DNA of 33,171 nucleotides, from assembly GCF_023227745.1 (NCBI RefSeq), contig NZ_JALKBX010000024.1:1-33171 (forward strand). Reading direction: 5' to 3'. Position 1 is the first letter of the stretch, and every line of letters begins with the position of its first letter. The translations under genes and the position numbers were made by a program. Source of the stretch: Natroniella acetigena. Lineage in GTDB: Bacteria; Bacillota; Halanaerobiia; Halobacteroidales; Halobacteroidaceae. Below, piece by piece: positions 25,619 through 33,171 of the stretch. The notes under the pieces were generated by a model that searched no databases, was not told the DNA's origin, and worked only from the letters and a program-made list of their open reading frames with translations.

Positions 25619-25666
25619 AAATTTAAATTAATGAAATATAGTCAATTTTAGTATTAATTTAAATTT
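25619..25666. repeat. Perfect 14-bp inverted repeat upstream of the SNF2 gene
   Basis: AAATTTAAATTAAT (25619-25632) and ATTAATTTAAATTT (25653-25666) are perfect complements separated by 20 bases. A TTGACT at 25640-25645 (minus strand) lies inside the loop and could be a -35 element, although the expected -10 is poor. It may be an operator. Confidence 0.45.
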
Positions 25667-25677
25667 ATATTATGATT

Positions 25678-25699
25678 ATTTTAAAGTATACTTTAAAAT
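25678..25699. promoter_or_regulatory. 22-bp perfect palindrome, possible operator
   Basis: ATTTTAAAGTA is followed directly by its complement TACTTTAAAAT. It lies between the terminator of the upstream gene and the inverted repeat near the SNF2 promoter region. Such a gapless palindrome could be a dimeric regulator site; nothing in the window identifies the regulator. Confidence 0.4.
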
Positions 25700-25738
25700 A
25701 AAATAACCCCAATAGATACATAGGTATCTATTAAGGTT
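25700..25738 (-). terminator. Terminator after the unrecognised 25737 gene
   Basis: A 15-bp stem (25705-25719 with 25724-25738) forms on the minus strand with two G-T wobbles that would be mismatches on the other strand. It is followed by ATTTTATTTTA. The stem starts at the stop codon of the upstream gene. Confidence 0.8.
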
Positions 25739-26174
25739 AATTATTTCTTATCCATCCATCCTCTTTCAATATATAATATACCTCATCTTCATCAGTTTCT
25801 AAATCATCTAAGATACTTTCTAGCTCTTTAAATGCTGTTTCCAATTTAGCAAATTGCTCTCCCTTTATCTCTGCTAAGACTGATCGATCAGCATAATTAA
25901 ACTGAACTTTAAAATCAGGCACTACCTGCTGTTCACCATTTTCAATAAAGATCTCCTTAAACTTTTCCCATAAATCTTTACCTAACTCCTCTAAAAAACC
26001 ACTACTGATTGCTCCTAAAAAATACTTAACTATTATCAATAATGCCTTCTCACTTTCGATAAACTGTTTTTTCGATCTTTTTTGTAAACTCAAAAACCCC
26101 CCTTGAACTACTTCAGAAACATCATCCAATTCACCTTCTAGCTTAACTTCAACCTCTAAATATTTATCTTTAAT
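25737..26174 (-). CDS. Unrecognised soluble protein, start codon unclear
   Basis: I do not recognise this protein. From the first ordinary start (TTG, 26127-26129) it has 130 residues, but the frame continues upstream with natural-looking sequence (KDKYLEVEVKLEGE) to a stop at 26193. The only further candidates are ATT at 26172-26174 (six bases after GGGGG) or ATA. I give the ATT form, about 145 residues. The middle holds a hydrophobic stretch (ALLIIVKYFLGAISSGFLEE), and the C-terminal third is a strongly acidic helix (LETAFKELESILDDLETDED) before WIRNN. The upstream edge coincides with an intergenic repeat, so the true 5' end may have been lost. A terminator follows. Confidence 0.6.
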   Translation of the reverse strand: MKDKYLEVEVKLEGELDDVSEVVQGGFLSLQKRSKKQFIESEKALLIIVKYFLGAISSGFLEELGKDLWEKFKEIFIENGEQQVVPDFKVQFNYADRSVLAEIKGEQFAKLETAFKELESILDDLETDEDEVYYILKEDGWIRNN

Positions 26175-26192
26175 CCTTATCCCCCACCCATC

Positions 26193-26384
26193 TTAATGTA
26201 CAATTGACAATTAAATTCAAAATCATAAAAACACAAACACTTAAACCATCAATAATTGCAAAGCACCCTGAAACTAAATATTCACTCTTCCAATATTTCC
26301 TTTTAACTGAGAAGACTCTTGTACAGTTGAAAATTGATAATTGATAGTTGACAATTAAAAACCTTAAACCCCAACCTTTAAATA
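26193..26384. repeat. Dispersed repeat block related to the argC leader
   Basis: Bases about 26196-26321 align with about 23206-23335. Both ends agree (CTTAATGTA with CAATTGACAATTAAATTC, and TTCNAATATTTNCTTTTAACT), the spacing between them is nearly equal (85 and 87 bases), and the centre has diverged. Next to it, 26330-26366 carries a second unit of TTGACAATTAAAAACC type in the same orientation. No intact gene is seen in this stretch. Confidence 0.6.
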
Positions 26385-26774
26385 CTAAACAGCATTGATC
26401 CCAATCATTCCACCTAAAGCTGAAACTACAAAGCCAATTACAACTCTAGCCACCAAACCTAAAGAAATAGTAATCGGTGTCCACAAACTACCTAGTAGAA
26501 TAATAACAGCCATATAAATCAAACCTACTAGCCCTCCATTGAGCCAACCATTATTTTGAGCAGAATAAGATGAAACAAGCCCTCCTATAAATAGTGCTAA
26601 ATAATTCAAAGCAAATAAAATTGTATTAACTGAATTACTTGCAATATTAGTTAAACTAATAATCACTCCTAAAAAAGCACTACTAGCCAACAAAATAATT
26701 AAACTTATTATTAATCCTCGCAAAATACTACTTGTTTTTATAAAAGACATATCACTCTGCGATCTAGTCATCAT
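26385..26774 (-). CDS. TIGR04086-type (YrzE-like) membrane protein
   Basis: The 129-residue product has four hydrophobic segments with the recurring small-residue helices of the TIGR04086 family: ILRGLIISLIILLASSAFL, TILFALNYLALFIGGLVSSY, a GWLNGGLVGLIYM segment and VVIGFVVSALGGMIGI at the end. Function is unknown. GGAGGGGAGT precedes two adjacent ATG codons (26774 and 26771); the first has five-base spacing and the second eight. It sits downstream of the CPBP protease gene but beyond a terminator, so it probably has its own promoter. Confidence 0.8.
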   Translation of the reverse strand: MMTRSQSDMSFIKTSSILRGLIISLIILLASSAFLGVIISLTNIASNSVNTILFALNYLALFIGGLVSSYSAQNNGWLNGGLVGLIYMAVIILLGSLWTPITISLGLVARVVIGFVVSALGGMIGINAV

Positions 26775-26869
26775 ACTCCCCTCCATTTATTATAAATTAT
26801 TCATCAAAAAATTAATTATGACTCCAAAGTTATTGTTATTATCTTCTATATAAGTTGAATTTATATAAT

Positions 26870-26897
26870 TAAAAAAAGTGGCTACTTTAGCCACTAA
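26870..26897 (-). terminator. Terminator of the CPBP protease gene
   Basis: On the minus strand AGTGGCTA pairs with TAGCCACT around AAG, followed by seven T. It lies about 20 bases after the stop codon of the protease gene. Confidence 0.88.
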
Positions 26898-26915
26898 ATT
26901 TGATCCTTATCAAAT

Positions 26916-27656
26916 TCAAATAACATCTAAATGCCATACAATATAAATCACAACAACCACCAATAAGTTCCAAACACCATGAGCTATAATAGAAGAATAG
27001 AGTGAATTAGTCTTATCATATAACCACGCTAAAATAACCCCTCCTACAAAAGTAGGTAAAAAAACCCACAAACTAAAATGGGCCAACCCAAATAAAACTC
27101 CATTTAAAATCAACCCTTTACTTTTACCTAATTTACTTTTGCAATATGGATAAACAAATCCTCTAAAAAAAATCTCTTCAGTAATTGGAGCAATAATTAT
27201 AATTATAGAACTTTGCACTAAAAAAATTAAAATATTTTGAGAATTTAATAATCTATAAATAACTTGCTGGGCTGGTGCTTCAATCCCAAACAGATTAGAA
27301 AGCAAACTATAAAAAAAATTATTTAAAACTACTATCATTAAACAGATAATAATTCCGCTGAAAAGTCCATATTTTAAACTAACCGCAAAATTATCATTTT
27401 TTAAACCAAAATCCCTTAAAGATAATCCATATTTACTCAATACTAAAAATAATGTTATTCCTGCTAATAATAGAGCTTGAATTAAATTAAGTAATAACGG
27501 CTTAATCGATCTCAAATAATCAAGTTGCAAAAAAACATCTACTAACCATTCTAAACCCCAAAAAACCAAAGAGGTTAAGCCAAATGTTAATGATAAGATC
27601 AATATAATATCTACTAAATCCCATTTGACCTTGTAGTTATTTACAGTCTCAGCCAT
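26916..27656 (-). CDS. CPBP-family intramembrane glutamic endopeptidase (Abi/CAAX-like)
   Basis: The 246-residue protein has about seven or eight hydrophobic segments and the family motifs: EEIFFRGFVYPYC (motif 1, catalytic Glu pair and Arg), LFGLAHFSLW (motif 2, His) and IIAHGVWNLL (motif 3, His/Asn). CPBP members process prenylated or other membrane peptides and some act in self-immunity to bacteriocins; no substrate is visible here. GGAAGGCGG lies upstream of the ATG. It follows the rodZ-like gene by 62 bases and ends at a terminator. Confidence 0.9.
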   Translation of the reverse strand: MAETVNNYKVKWDLVDIILILSLTFGLTSLVFWGLEWLVDVFLQLDYLRSIKPLLLNLIQALLLAGITLFLVLSKYGLSLRDFGLKNDNFAVSLKYGLFSGIIICLMIVVLNNFFYSLLSNLFGIEAPAQQVIYRLLNSQNILIFLVQSSIIIIIAPITEEIFFRGFVYPYCKSKLGKSKGLILNGVLFGLAHFSLWVFLPTFVGGVILAWLYDKTNSLYSSIIAHGVWNLLVVVVIYIVWHLDVI

Positions 27657-27718
27657 CCAAATACCGCCTTCCTAATACCACTTCCTTTTGTCTAAATCAT
27701 ATTCAAATCTATTATTGA

Positions 27719-28606
27719 TTATTCTTGATTATCCTCTATAGCTGAGAAAACTTGAGTAACTACTTCACCTTCATTACCAAAAGGGCCATACCTTTCTCCA
27801 TCTTTAACTACTACAACCCCTGCTGCATTACCAATTCTCACTTCAATCTTCCTACCTGAAAAAGAATTTGCTTCCTCAGTAACTGTAAAACCTTCAAAAA
27901 CTTCTTCACCATCAACAGTAACTAGATACCATGTATCTTCTATAGTCTCAATTACTAACTCTAGCTCCTCAGTTTGAGAAAATTCTTTTTGCCCTCCAAT
28001 TTGCTCTTCTATAAAATCGCTTTCTTCTTTAACGACTGAATCTATTTCAGATTCTTGCACTTCTATCACTTCTTCTGTTTCAGTTATATCCTCATTTGAA
28101 TCTTCCTCTAAGTTTTGAATAAACTCTCCTTCATCTAGTTCTTCTTCAAAATTGCCAATAACCTGTTGAATCTTTTGGACTGGTTGAAAATCAAAATCTC
28201 CTTCTTCACTGCTAATCAAGTAATAAACCCGACTGCCTAAAAAACTAAATGAACCTACAACAAATAACCCAAATATTACTAAAGTAAGAACAAGTAATTT
28301 ATTTTGATTTTGATCCATTTTATTGATTACTTTTCCCTTAAAAGTAACCTCCTGCTCAACCTCCCCTTCTAACTCCCCCTTAAATTTATTATAATCTGCT
28401 AAGATCTCTTCCGTATCTAACCCTAAATAATTACAATAAACCTTCAAAAATCCTCTTATATGAGTCTCTTGCTTTATCTGCTCAAAATTTCCCTCTTCAA
28501 TTGCCTTTAAATGAACTCTTCTAATTTTAGTAGCATTTTCAGCTTCCTTTAAACTAACTCCTAATTTTTTTCTGCGGTCTTTTAACCTTTTTACAAATTC
28601 AGGCAT
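27719..28606 (-). CDS. RodZ-like protein (HTH, membrane segment, DUF4115)
   Basis: RodZ-type proteins link the MreB cytoskeleton to the membrane in cell-shape control. The 295 residues contain an N-terminal helix-turn-helix (about 5-70: LKDRRKKLGVSLKEAENAT, then HIRGFLKVYCNYLGLD), a membrane segment at about 104-128, an acidic low-complexity stretch (about 150-215) and a DUF4115 domain with TWYLVTVDGEEVFEGFT and GVVVVKDGERYGPFG. Position near spoIIIE/ftsK and a GntR gene mirrors the B. subtilis spoIIIE-ymfC...ymfM order. AGGAGGG precedes the ATG. Confidence 0.9.
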   Translation of the reverse strand: MPEFVKRLKDRRKKLGVSLKEAENATKIRRVHLKAIEEGNFEQIKQETHIRGFLKVYCNYLGLDTEEILADYNKFKGELEGEVEQEVTFKGKVINKMDQNQNKLLVLTLVIFGLFVVGSFSFLGSRVYYLISSEEGDFDFQPVQKIQQVIGNFEEELDEGEFIQNLEEDSNEDITETEEVIEVQESEIDSVVKEESDFIEEQIGGQKEFSQTEELELVIETIEDTWYLVTVDGEEVFEGFTVTEEANSFSGRKIEVRIGNAAGVVVVKDGERYGPFGNEGEVVTQVFSAIEDNQE

Positions 28607-28656
28607 TATATAATTCCCTCCTTAGGCACTTGTCTTAACATTTATTTCCAAAATAT

Positions 28657-28683
28657 AAAGCCGCAAAATAAATTTGCGACCTT
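28657..28683 (-). terminator. Terminator of the GntR-family gene
   Basis: On the minus strand AAGGTCGCAAA pairs with TTTGCGGCTTT (11 bp using two G-T wobbles that would be mismatches on the plus strand), followed by ATATTTTGG. It is about 16 bases after the stop codon. Confidence 0.7.
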
Positions 28684-28698
28684 ACGTTTCACTTCAAA

Positions 28699-29436
28699 TC
28701 ACCTGCGATTTCTTAAGACATGAAATTCAAATTTATCACTTCTAAAATAATTTCTAGAATACAAAACGGGATTATCTCGATCATCATAATGCATCTGCTT
28801 TAGTAATAATAAAGGAGTATCGATTGACAGATTCAACCTTTCAGCTAACAGTTCATCAGCTATGACAGGAACAATATCTGTTACAGCATAGGTAATATAA
28901 ACATTACAATTCTGCTGCAAAAAATTGAACAAAGAAACTGTAAGCTGCTCTGAACTAAAATCATCTGGCAATAATTTTTGTGGTAAATAATCTTTACAGA
29001 AAGCAACTGGCTCCTGATTAGCAGTTCTAGTTCGTTGTAAAACTGCTAATTTTTCATCTCCAGTTAAATCAAGCTCTTGAGCTAAATCTTCTTCCTGTTG
29101 CTCTAAATCAATCTCTAAACCCACCGTTCCTGCCTTTAATCCCATTGCTTCAATCGTTTCAGTAATACTTATCAATTCTTCAATCCCACTTTTAAACAAT
29201 GACAATTTCTCTGTGATAAAGGTTCCCACCCCTTGCCGTCGATTAACTTTTCCTTCCTTTTCCAAAACCCGTAATGCTTCTCGCAAAGTAGCTCGACTGA
29301 CCCCAAAATTCTTAGCTAGTTTTGCTTCAGAGGGCAAACGATCACCAGGTTGAAAAATACCATCATCAATCTTCTCGTCAATCTTCTCCTTAACTAATAT
29401 ATATAATGGTCTAGAGTCTTTTCTTATTAAATTCAT
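28699..29436 (-). CDS. GntR/HutC-family transcriptional regulator (UTRA domain)
   Basis: The 245-residue protein has a GntR winged helix at about 1-70 (PLYILVKEKIDEKIDDG, PGDRLPSEAKLAKNFGVSR, TLREALRVLEKEGKV, RRQGVGTFI) and a UTRA ligand domain after it (VLQRTRTANQEPVAFCKDYL, TPLLLLKQMHYDD, then PVLYSRNYFRSDKFEFHV). The ligand is unknown. The ATG at 29436 has AAAGGAG nine bases upstream; an ATG further upstream overlaps ftsK and has no such site. It follows ftsK directly, as ymfC follows spoIIIE in B. subtilis, so it is probably its orthologue. Confidence 0.92.
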   Translation of the reverse strand: MNLIRKDSRPLYILVKEKIDEKIDDGIFQPGDRLPSEAKLAKNFGVSRATLREALRVLEKEGKVNRRQGVGTFITEKLSLFKSGIEELISITETIEAMGLKAGTVGLEIDLEQQEEDLAQELDLTGDEKLAVLQRTRTANQEPVAFCKDYLPQKLLPDDFSSEQLTVSLFNFLQQNCNVYITYAVTDIVPVIADELLAERLNLSIDTPLLLLKQMHYDDRDNPVLYSRNYFRSDKFEFHVLRNRR

Positions 29437-29476
29437 ATTACGCTTCTCCTTTCTAGTATTCTCTATTATGATGCTA

Positions 29477-31885
29477 TTACTTAGAACAATCATCCCCTAA
29501 CATCTTTTCCATTTCTTCTTTACTGATCAGAACTTCTCGTGCTTTACTACCACGATGCGGGCCAACAATCTTTTCTTCCTCCATAGTGTCAATCATCCTA
29601 GCAGCCCGATTATAACCAATCCTTAATTTACGCTGTAACATAGAAATTGAAGCTCGATTATTAACTACTAACCTGACCGCCTTTTCATATAACTCATCCT
29701 TGTCATCCTCTAATTTAATCTCAACATCTTTATTCTTTAATTTAGCTATCTTACCAGCATACTCTGGTTTTTCTTGTTGTTTAATGAAATCAACTACTTG
29801 ATTCAATTCAACATCAGAGATAAATGCACCTTGCAACCTCCGAGGTTGACTAGCATCAACTGGAGCAAATAACATATCACCTTTACCTAGCAACTTCTCT
29901 GCTCCCCCACTATCCAAAATAGTTCTTGAATCGGCCTGAGATGATAGGGCAAACGAAACACGCGTTGGAATATTGGCCTTAATTACACCTGTAATCACAT
30001 CTACTGAAGGTCTTTGAGTAGCTAAAACTAAATGAATTCCTGCGGCTCTAGCCTTTTGGGCCAAACGACAGATAGCATCTTCTACTTGAGCAGCAGATAC
30101 CATCATCAAATCAGCCAGCTCATCAATAATTACCACTACATAAGGTAGTGGCTCTTTATCATCAGCTTCAAGTTGCCTATTATAGCTATCAATCCCCCGT
30201 GCTCCACTCCCTGCAAATAACTCATATCTATTTTCCATTTCTTGAACAACCCAACGCAATGCTGACGATGCCTTCTTCGGATCTGTAACTACTGGAGCAA
30301 CCAAATGGGGTATCTTTTTATAAATAGTCAACTCAACCATTTTAGGATCGATCAATAAGAATTTAACCTGATCTGGAGTCGCCTTATAAAGAATACTACT
30401 AATAATTGAATTAATGAAGACACTCTTACCAGAACCGGTCGCTCCTGCTACCAACATATGGGGCATCTTTGCCAAGTCGGCTACAGTAGGATTGCCATCT
30501 ATATCCTTACCTAAAGCAATTGTCAGCTTAGATTTAGCTATTTGAAACTCCTCTTTTTCCAAAATAGCTCCTAAAGTAACTAATGATTGTTCTTGATTAG
30601 GAATCTCTATTCCTACAGCAGATTTACCAGGAATTGGAGCCTCTATTCTGATATCAGTAGCTGCTAATGATAAAGCAATATCATCTGCTAAATTTAAGAT
30701 CTTACTGACCTTAGTTCCTGGTGCAGGATGAATCTCATACCGAGTAATCGTTGGCCCGTAATTAACATCCGTAATCTCTGCCTTAACCCCAAAATTATCG
30801 AGAGTTTCCTTTAAAATCTCAGTTTTATCAATAAATTCAGTTACCTCTTCTTGATCCACGTTCAACAAAGATAAATCTGGCAATTGATATTCATCAAAAT
30901 CTAACCGCTCCTGTTTAATTGCAGCATTAGTCTTTAATTTTTTCTTAATTCGCTTTTTAGGACGGTTGTCCTTTCCGGTTACAACCTCTTGCTCAGTCTT
31001 ATCCTCTTTTACTTTCTCTACTGTAGCAACTACCTCTTGCTTAGCCTGTAAATTATTTTTGTTAGTAGTCTGTTCTTTAGAAGTAGTATTATCTTTAACT
31101 TTCTTGGCCCTTTTAACCTTTCTTGCTTTCTTAGTTTTATTAAGCTTCTTAGCTTTCTTTTTCTGTTTATTAGTTGTACTCTTATTATCCAATTCTTTTT
31201 TTGAATCAGCCTGTTTTGAATTAGAATCATTTTTTTCTTTATTTTTTTGCCAAGTAGTAGTATCATCTTGCTTTAATTTAGCAAAAAAAGCCTTTATTGA
31301 TGGAACAGAGCTGCTAATTTTGCCTGTTAAGCCTCCCTTTTTAGTAACAAGTTTATCCTTAATCGTAGTGATTATTTTTTCAGCCTTAACTTTAGCTTTT
31401 AATAATAAATTAATCAACAACACATCTGTCAATAATAATATACCTACTAAAAAAAGTGCAGCTAAGATAACATATGAACCTATTTCAGCAAATAATTTAC
31501 GTGAAATATACAAGAAAACAGCTCCAACTATACCCCCACCACGCCCTTGTAAACCTGCTTCAAATTCATGAGGATGATCAACTCCTAAATGAGAAGTAAT
31601 CAAAAAGCTCAATATAATAACCATAACTCCAACCATTCTGGAACTGATCTTGACCTTAACTTTGCTATTATAGATCATTTTAATACCCCATAATAGCAAC
31701 AACAAAGGTACAGTATAAATACCTTGTCCAATTATAAACCTCAATCCCCGTGTTAAACTATCACCTATAATACCTGTATCTTGAGATAATAAATTAATTG
31801 TATTTAAAATAGCTAGTACAATTAAAAATATACCAAAAAGCTCATATTTTCTTTTAGATAAAATCTCTTGTAATGTCTCTTTCAT
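29477..31885 (-). CDS. ftsK: DNA translocase FtsK/SpoIIIE
   Basis: This septal motor pumps chromosomal DNA during division or sporulation. The 802 residues contain four or five membrane segments in about 1-165, and a lysine-rich linker (about 205-320, with KKAKKLNKTKKARKVKRAKK). The RecA-like motor has PGTKVSKILNLADDIALSL, Walker A GATGSGKS (481-488) and Walker B VVIIDELADLM (584-594). QRPSVDVITGVIKANIPTR follows, and a C-terminal gamma winged helix (about 735-802, MLQRKLRIGYNRAARMID) reads polarity sequences. GAGGTG precedes the ATG. Whether it acts mainly as FtsK or SpoIIIE cannot be decided from sequence. Confidence 0.97.
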   Translation of the reverse strand: MKETLQEILSKRKYELFGIFLIVLAILNTINLLSQDTGIIGDSLTRGLRFIIGQGIYTVPLLLLLWGIKMIYNSKVKVKISSRMVGVMVIILSFLITSHLGVDHPHEFEAGLQGRGGGIVGAVFLYISRKLFAEIGSYVILAALFLVGILLLTDVLLINLLLKAKVKAEKIITTIKDKLVTKKGGLTGKISSSVPSIKAFFAKLKQDDTTTWQKNKEKNDSNSKQADSKKELDNKSTTNKQKKKAKKLNKTKKARKVKRAKKVKDNTTSKEQTTNKNNLQAKQEVVATVEKVKEDKTEQEVVTGKDNRPKKRIKKKLKTNAAIKQERLDFDEYQLPDLSLLNVDQEEVTEFIDKTEILKETLDNFGVKAEITDVNYGPTITRYEIHPAPGTKVSKILNLADDIALSLAATDIRIEAPIPGKSAVGIEIPNQEQSLVTLGAILEKEEFQIAKSKLTIALGKDIDGNPTVADLAKMPHMLVAGATGSGKSVFINSIISSILYKATPDQVKFLLIDPKMVELTIYKKIPHLVAPVVTDPKKASSALRWVVQEMENRYELFAGSGARGIDSYNRQLEADDKEPLPYVVVIIDELADLMMVSAAQVEDAICRLAQKARAAGIHLVLATQRPSVDVITGVIKANIPTRVSFALSSQADSRTILDSGGAEKLLGKGDMLFAPVDASQPRRLQGAFISDVELNQVVDFIKQQEKPEYAGKIAKLKNKDVEIKLEDDKDELYEKAVRLVVNNRASISMLQRKLRIGYNRAARMIDTMEEEKIVGPHRGSKAREVLISKEEMEKMLGDDCSK

Positions 31886-32013
31886 CTCTTTTTCACCTCA
31901 CATTAACTACTTCTACTTCCACTAAAAAATTCCTTCCTCAATCAAATACAAACAATAGCATTTATTCATGTTTCACTATGTTATTTTTTCCTGTTATCTA
32001 AAAGATATACAAT

Positions 32014-32066
32014 AAAAAAATGGGCTCCGTCCATAGTCTAAGGTTAAGGTTAAGTAACCCATTTTT
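32014..32066 (-). terminator. Terminator of the Na/Pi-family gene with a repeat in its loop
   Basis: AAAAATGGG (32016-32024) and CCCATTTTT (32058-32066) form the stem, followed on the minus strand by further T. The 33-base loop contains CTAAGGTTAAGGTTAAG, the same tract type as the repeat at 787-878. It begins three bases after the stop codon. Confidence 0.75.
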
Positions 32067-32069
32067 ACT

Positions 32070-33026
32070 TTAATCTTCAACTAAATTAACTATTGCTTTA
32101 ATAAAGACCCCTTTAATTGGTAGTACAATAATAGTATTATAAATATTAAATATAGTATGGGCATTAGCAATCTGACGTGGCAGACTTCTGCTTGTTTCCT
32201 TAACTAACTGAATAAAGAAAGGTAACACTGGCAATATAGCTATTACTCCCACAACATTAAATAAAACCTGTCCCCAAGCAGTCTGCTTAGCTGCTCGAGA
32301 ACTACCTAAACCAGCTAACACAGCAGTAACACAAGTTCCAATATTACTTCCTAATGATATAGTTACAGCTAAAGGTAGACTGATCAAATTTAACTTAGCT
32401 AAAACAACAACCACTCCTGTTAAAGCACTACTACTTTGAATTATTGCTGTGATTATAATCCCTAAAATAATTCCTACCACAGGAACTACTGTAGCCTTTG
32501 TTAATAAACCAATAAACCATTCTGCTTGCTTAAAGTTTGCTAAAGTTAAAGCCATTAACTCCAGCCCTATAAATAAAATACTAAAACCTAAAATCCCTCT
32601 AGCAATATATTTTAAAACTTCCTTTTCAACTAAAAAATAAACTGCATAAAACAACAGACCAACCACTGCAATTACCCATAAATAATCCTCTAAATGAAAA
32701 GAGAGCAGTTGAATAGTAATTGTTGTTCCGATGTTGGCCCCCATAATAACACCAAAAGCTTGTTCTAATGATAATAGTTTAGCATTAACTAAACTAATAA
32801 TAATTACACTGGTTGCACTACTACTTTGAATGATCATAGTTACTAAAATTCCAGTCATAATACTAGCTAACGTATTAGTCGTTAATACTTTCATTATTCT
32901 TTCTAGATTATCACCTGCTGCCTGATAAAAACTATTTTTAACCAACTGCATCCCCAACCAAAACAAAATAAGACCACCCAATAATTGAGTCATAAATATA
33001 ACTATCAATTTAAAGACTCCTTTCAA
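32070..33026 (-). CDS. Na/Pi-cotransporter family membrane protein (NptA-like, no PhoU domain)
   Basis: The 318-residue protein is two inverted PF02690 repeats. Each has a QSSSA motif (Q67-A71 and Q197-A201) followed by a GxNIGT segment (GANIGTT at 96-102, GSNIGTC in the second half). This is the sodium-dependent phosphate transporter core. The cytoplasmic PhoU-like domain common in bacterial NptA proteins is absent. No ATG lies near the N terminus. The TTG at 33026 has AAAGGAG six bases upstream, and a second TTG six codons later has another AAAGGAG eight bases upstream, so two starts are possible. The transported ion pair is inferred from the family. Confidence 0.92.
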   Translation of the reverse strand: MKGVFKLIVIFMTQLLGGLILFWLGMQLVKNSFYQAAGDNLERIMKVLTTNTLASIMTGILVTMIIQSSSATSVIIISLVNAKLLSLEQAFGVIMGANIGTTITIQLLSFHLEDYLWVIAVVGLLFYAVYFLVEKEVLKYIARGILGFSILFIGLELMALTLANFKQAEWFIGLLTKATVVPVVGIILGIIITAIIQSSSALTGVVVVLAKLNLISLPLAVTISLGSNIGTCVTAVLAGLGSSRAAKQTAWGQVLFNVVGVIAILPVLPFFIQLVKETSRSLPRQIANAHTIFNIYNTIIVLPIKGVFIKAIVNLVED

Positions 33027-33097
33027 CTATCACTCCTTTCTAAAATATTATATAGAAATCCAGTTTATTCTTCTCAATACTAAAATTTCCGCTTAAT

Positions 33098-33171
33098 TGA
33101 TATAAAGTGGCACTTTGCCACTTTATATCAGTGTACAGTTTACAGTTGATATGGTTTCTATGGTTTTCACG
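33098..33171. repeat. Partial copy of the palindromic intergenic element, cut by the window edge
   Basis: A 15-bp stem (33098-33112 with 33116-33130) has the same arm sequence as the palindrome at 24016-24048, with loop CTT in place of TTT. It is followed by GTGTACAGTTTACAGTTG, like the inner arm of that element. The rest lies beyond the window. Confidence 0.8.

Noticed and set aside
24049-26174. SNF2 helicase plus unknown gene as a two-gene defence system
   Set aside because: A clear terminator and about 170 bp of palindromic DNA separate the genes, the unknown protein has no nuclease or toxin signature, and neighbours are housekeeping genes.
30966-31571. 201-codon open frame on the plus strand opposite ftsK
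   Set aside because: It is the antisense of the lysine-rich linker and membrane part of FtsK. It has poly-Leu/Phe composition from reversed Lys codons, no ribosome binding site and no family likeness.

Overview
The window is AT-rich, low-GC bacterial chromosome. It combines Firmicutes-type gene order (ftsK/spoIIIE, then a GntR regulator, then a rodZ-like gene) and AGGAGG-type ribosome binding sites with a small exported protein that looks like an outer-membrane beta-barrel. That combination best fits a diderm, low-GC anaerobe of the Halanaerobiales type (Halobacteroidaceae-like). This placement is an inference from gene content, not a database match. Almost every gene lies on the minus strand; only the barrel protein and a manganese catalase are on the plus strand.

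Layout, left to right. (1) 96-785: beta-barrel protein (+), sharing a bidirectional terminator with thiE. (2) 915-7760: a thiamine locus read right to left: sigma-A-like promoter, TPP riboswitch, two successive terminator hairpins, thiW (S component of a thiazole transporter), thiD, thiM, thiC, a 420-bp repeat-filled gap, then thiS, thiG, thiH, thiE. No thiF is present. (3) 7874-9247: manganese catalase (+) converging on a hemolysin III family membrane protein (-). (4) 9451-14007: carA-carB behind a promoter overlapped by ArgR-box-like sites. (5) 14280-18406: a minus-strand run made of a degenerate PfkB-family protein, a CBS-pair protein, a CPA2-type cation/proton antiporter, an Est30-like esterase and a NusG-domain-II protein. 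The first three overlap and are probably translationally coupled. (6) 18417-23476: argC-argJ-argB-argD with an ArgR-box-like promoter and a final terminator. Together with carAB it supplies acetylornithine and carbamoyl phosphate to arginine synthesis by the cyclic (ArgJ) route. (7) 23598-26384: a 59-residue membrane protein, a compact SNF2 helicase, an unrecognised protein with no ordinary start codon, and many repeats. (8) 26385-33026: TIGR04086 membrane protein, CPBP protease, RodZ-like protein, GntR/UTRA regulator, FtsK/SpoIIIE translocase and a Na/Pi-cotransporter-family protein.

The most unusual non-gene signal is a set of intergenic repeats with a common architecture: low-complexity imperfect inverted arms around an A-rich core. 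They lie between genes of the same operon (thiC/thiS, carA/carB, argJ/argB, argB/argD) and in leaders. In three of those gaps the repeat ends in a run of five or six G that forms the Shine-Dalgarno of the next gene. Other points worth checking are a thiW gene that seems to lack any ATG/GTG/TTG start, a ThiS with a residue after its terminal glycines, a likely pseudokinase coupled to a CBS-antiporter pair, and a decayed coding remnant inside the argC leader.
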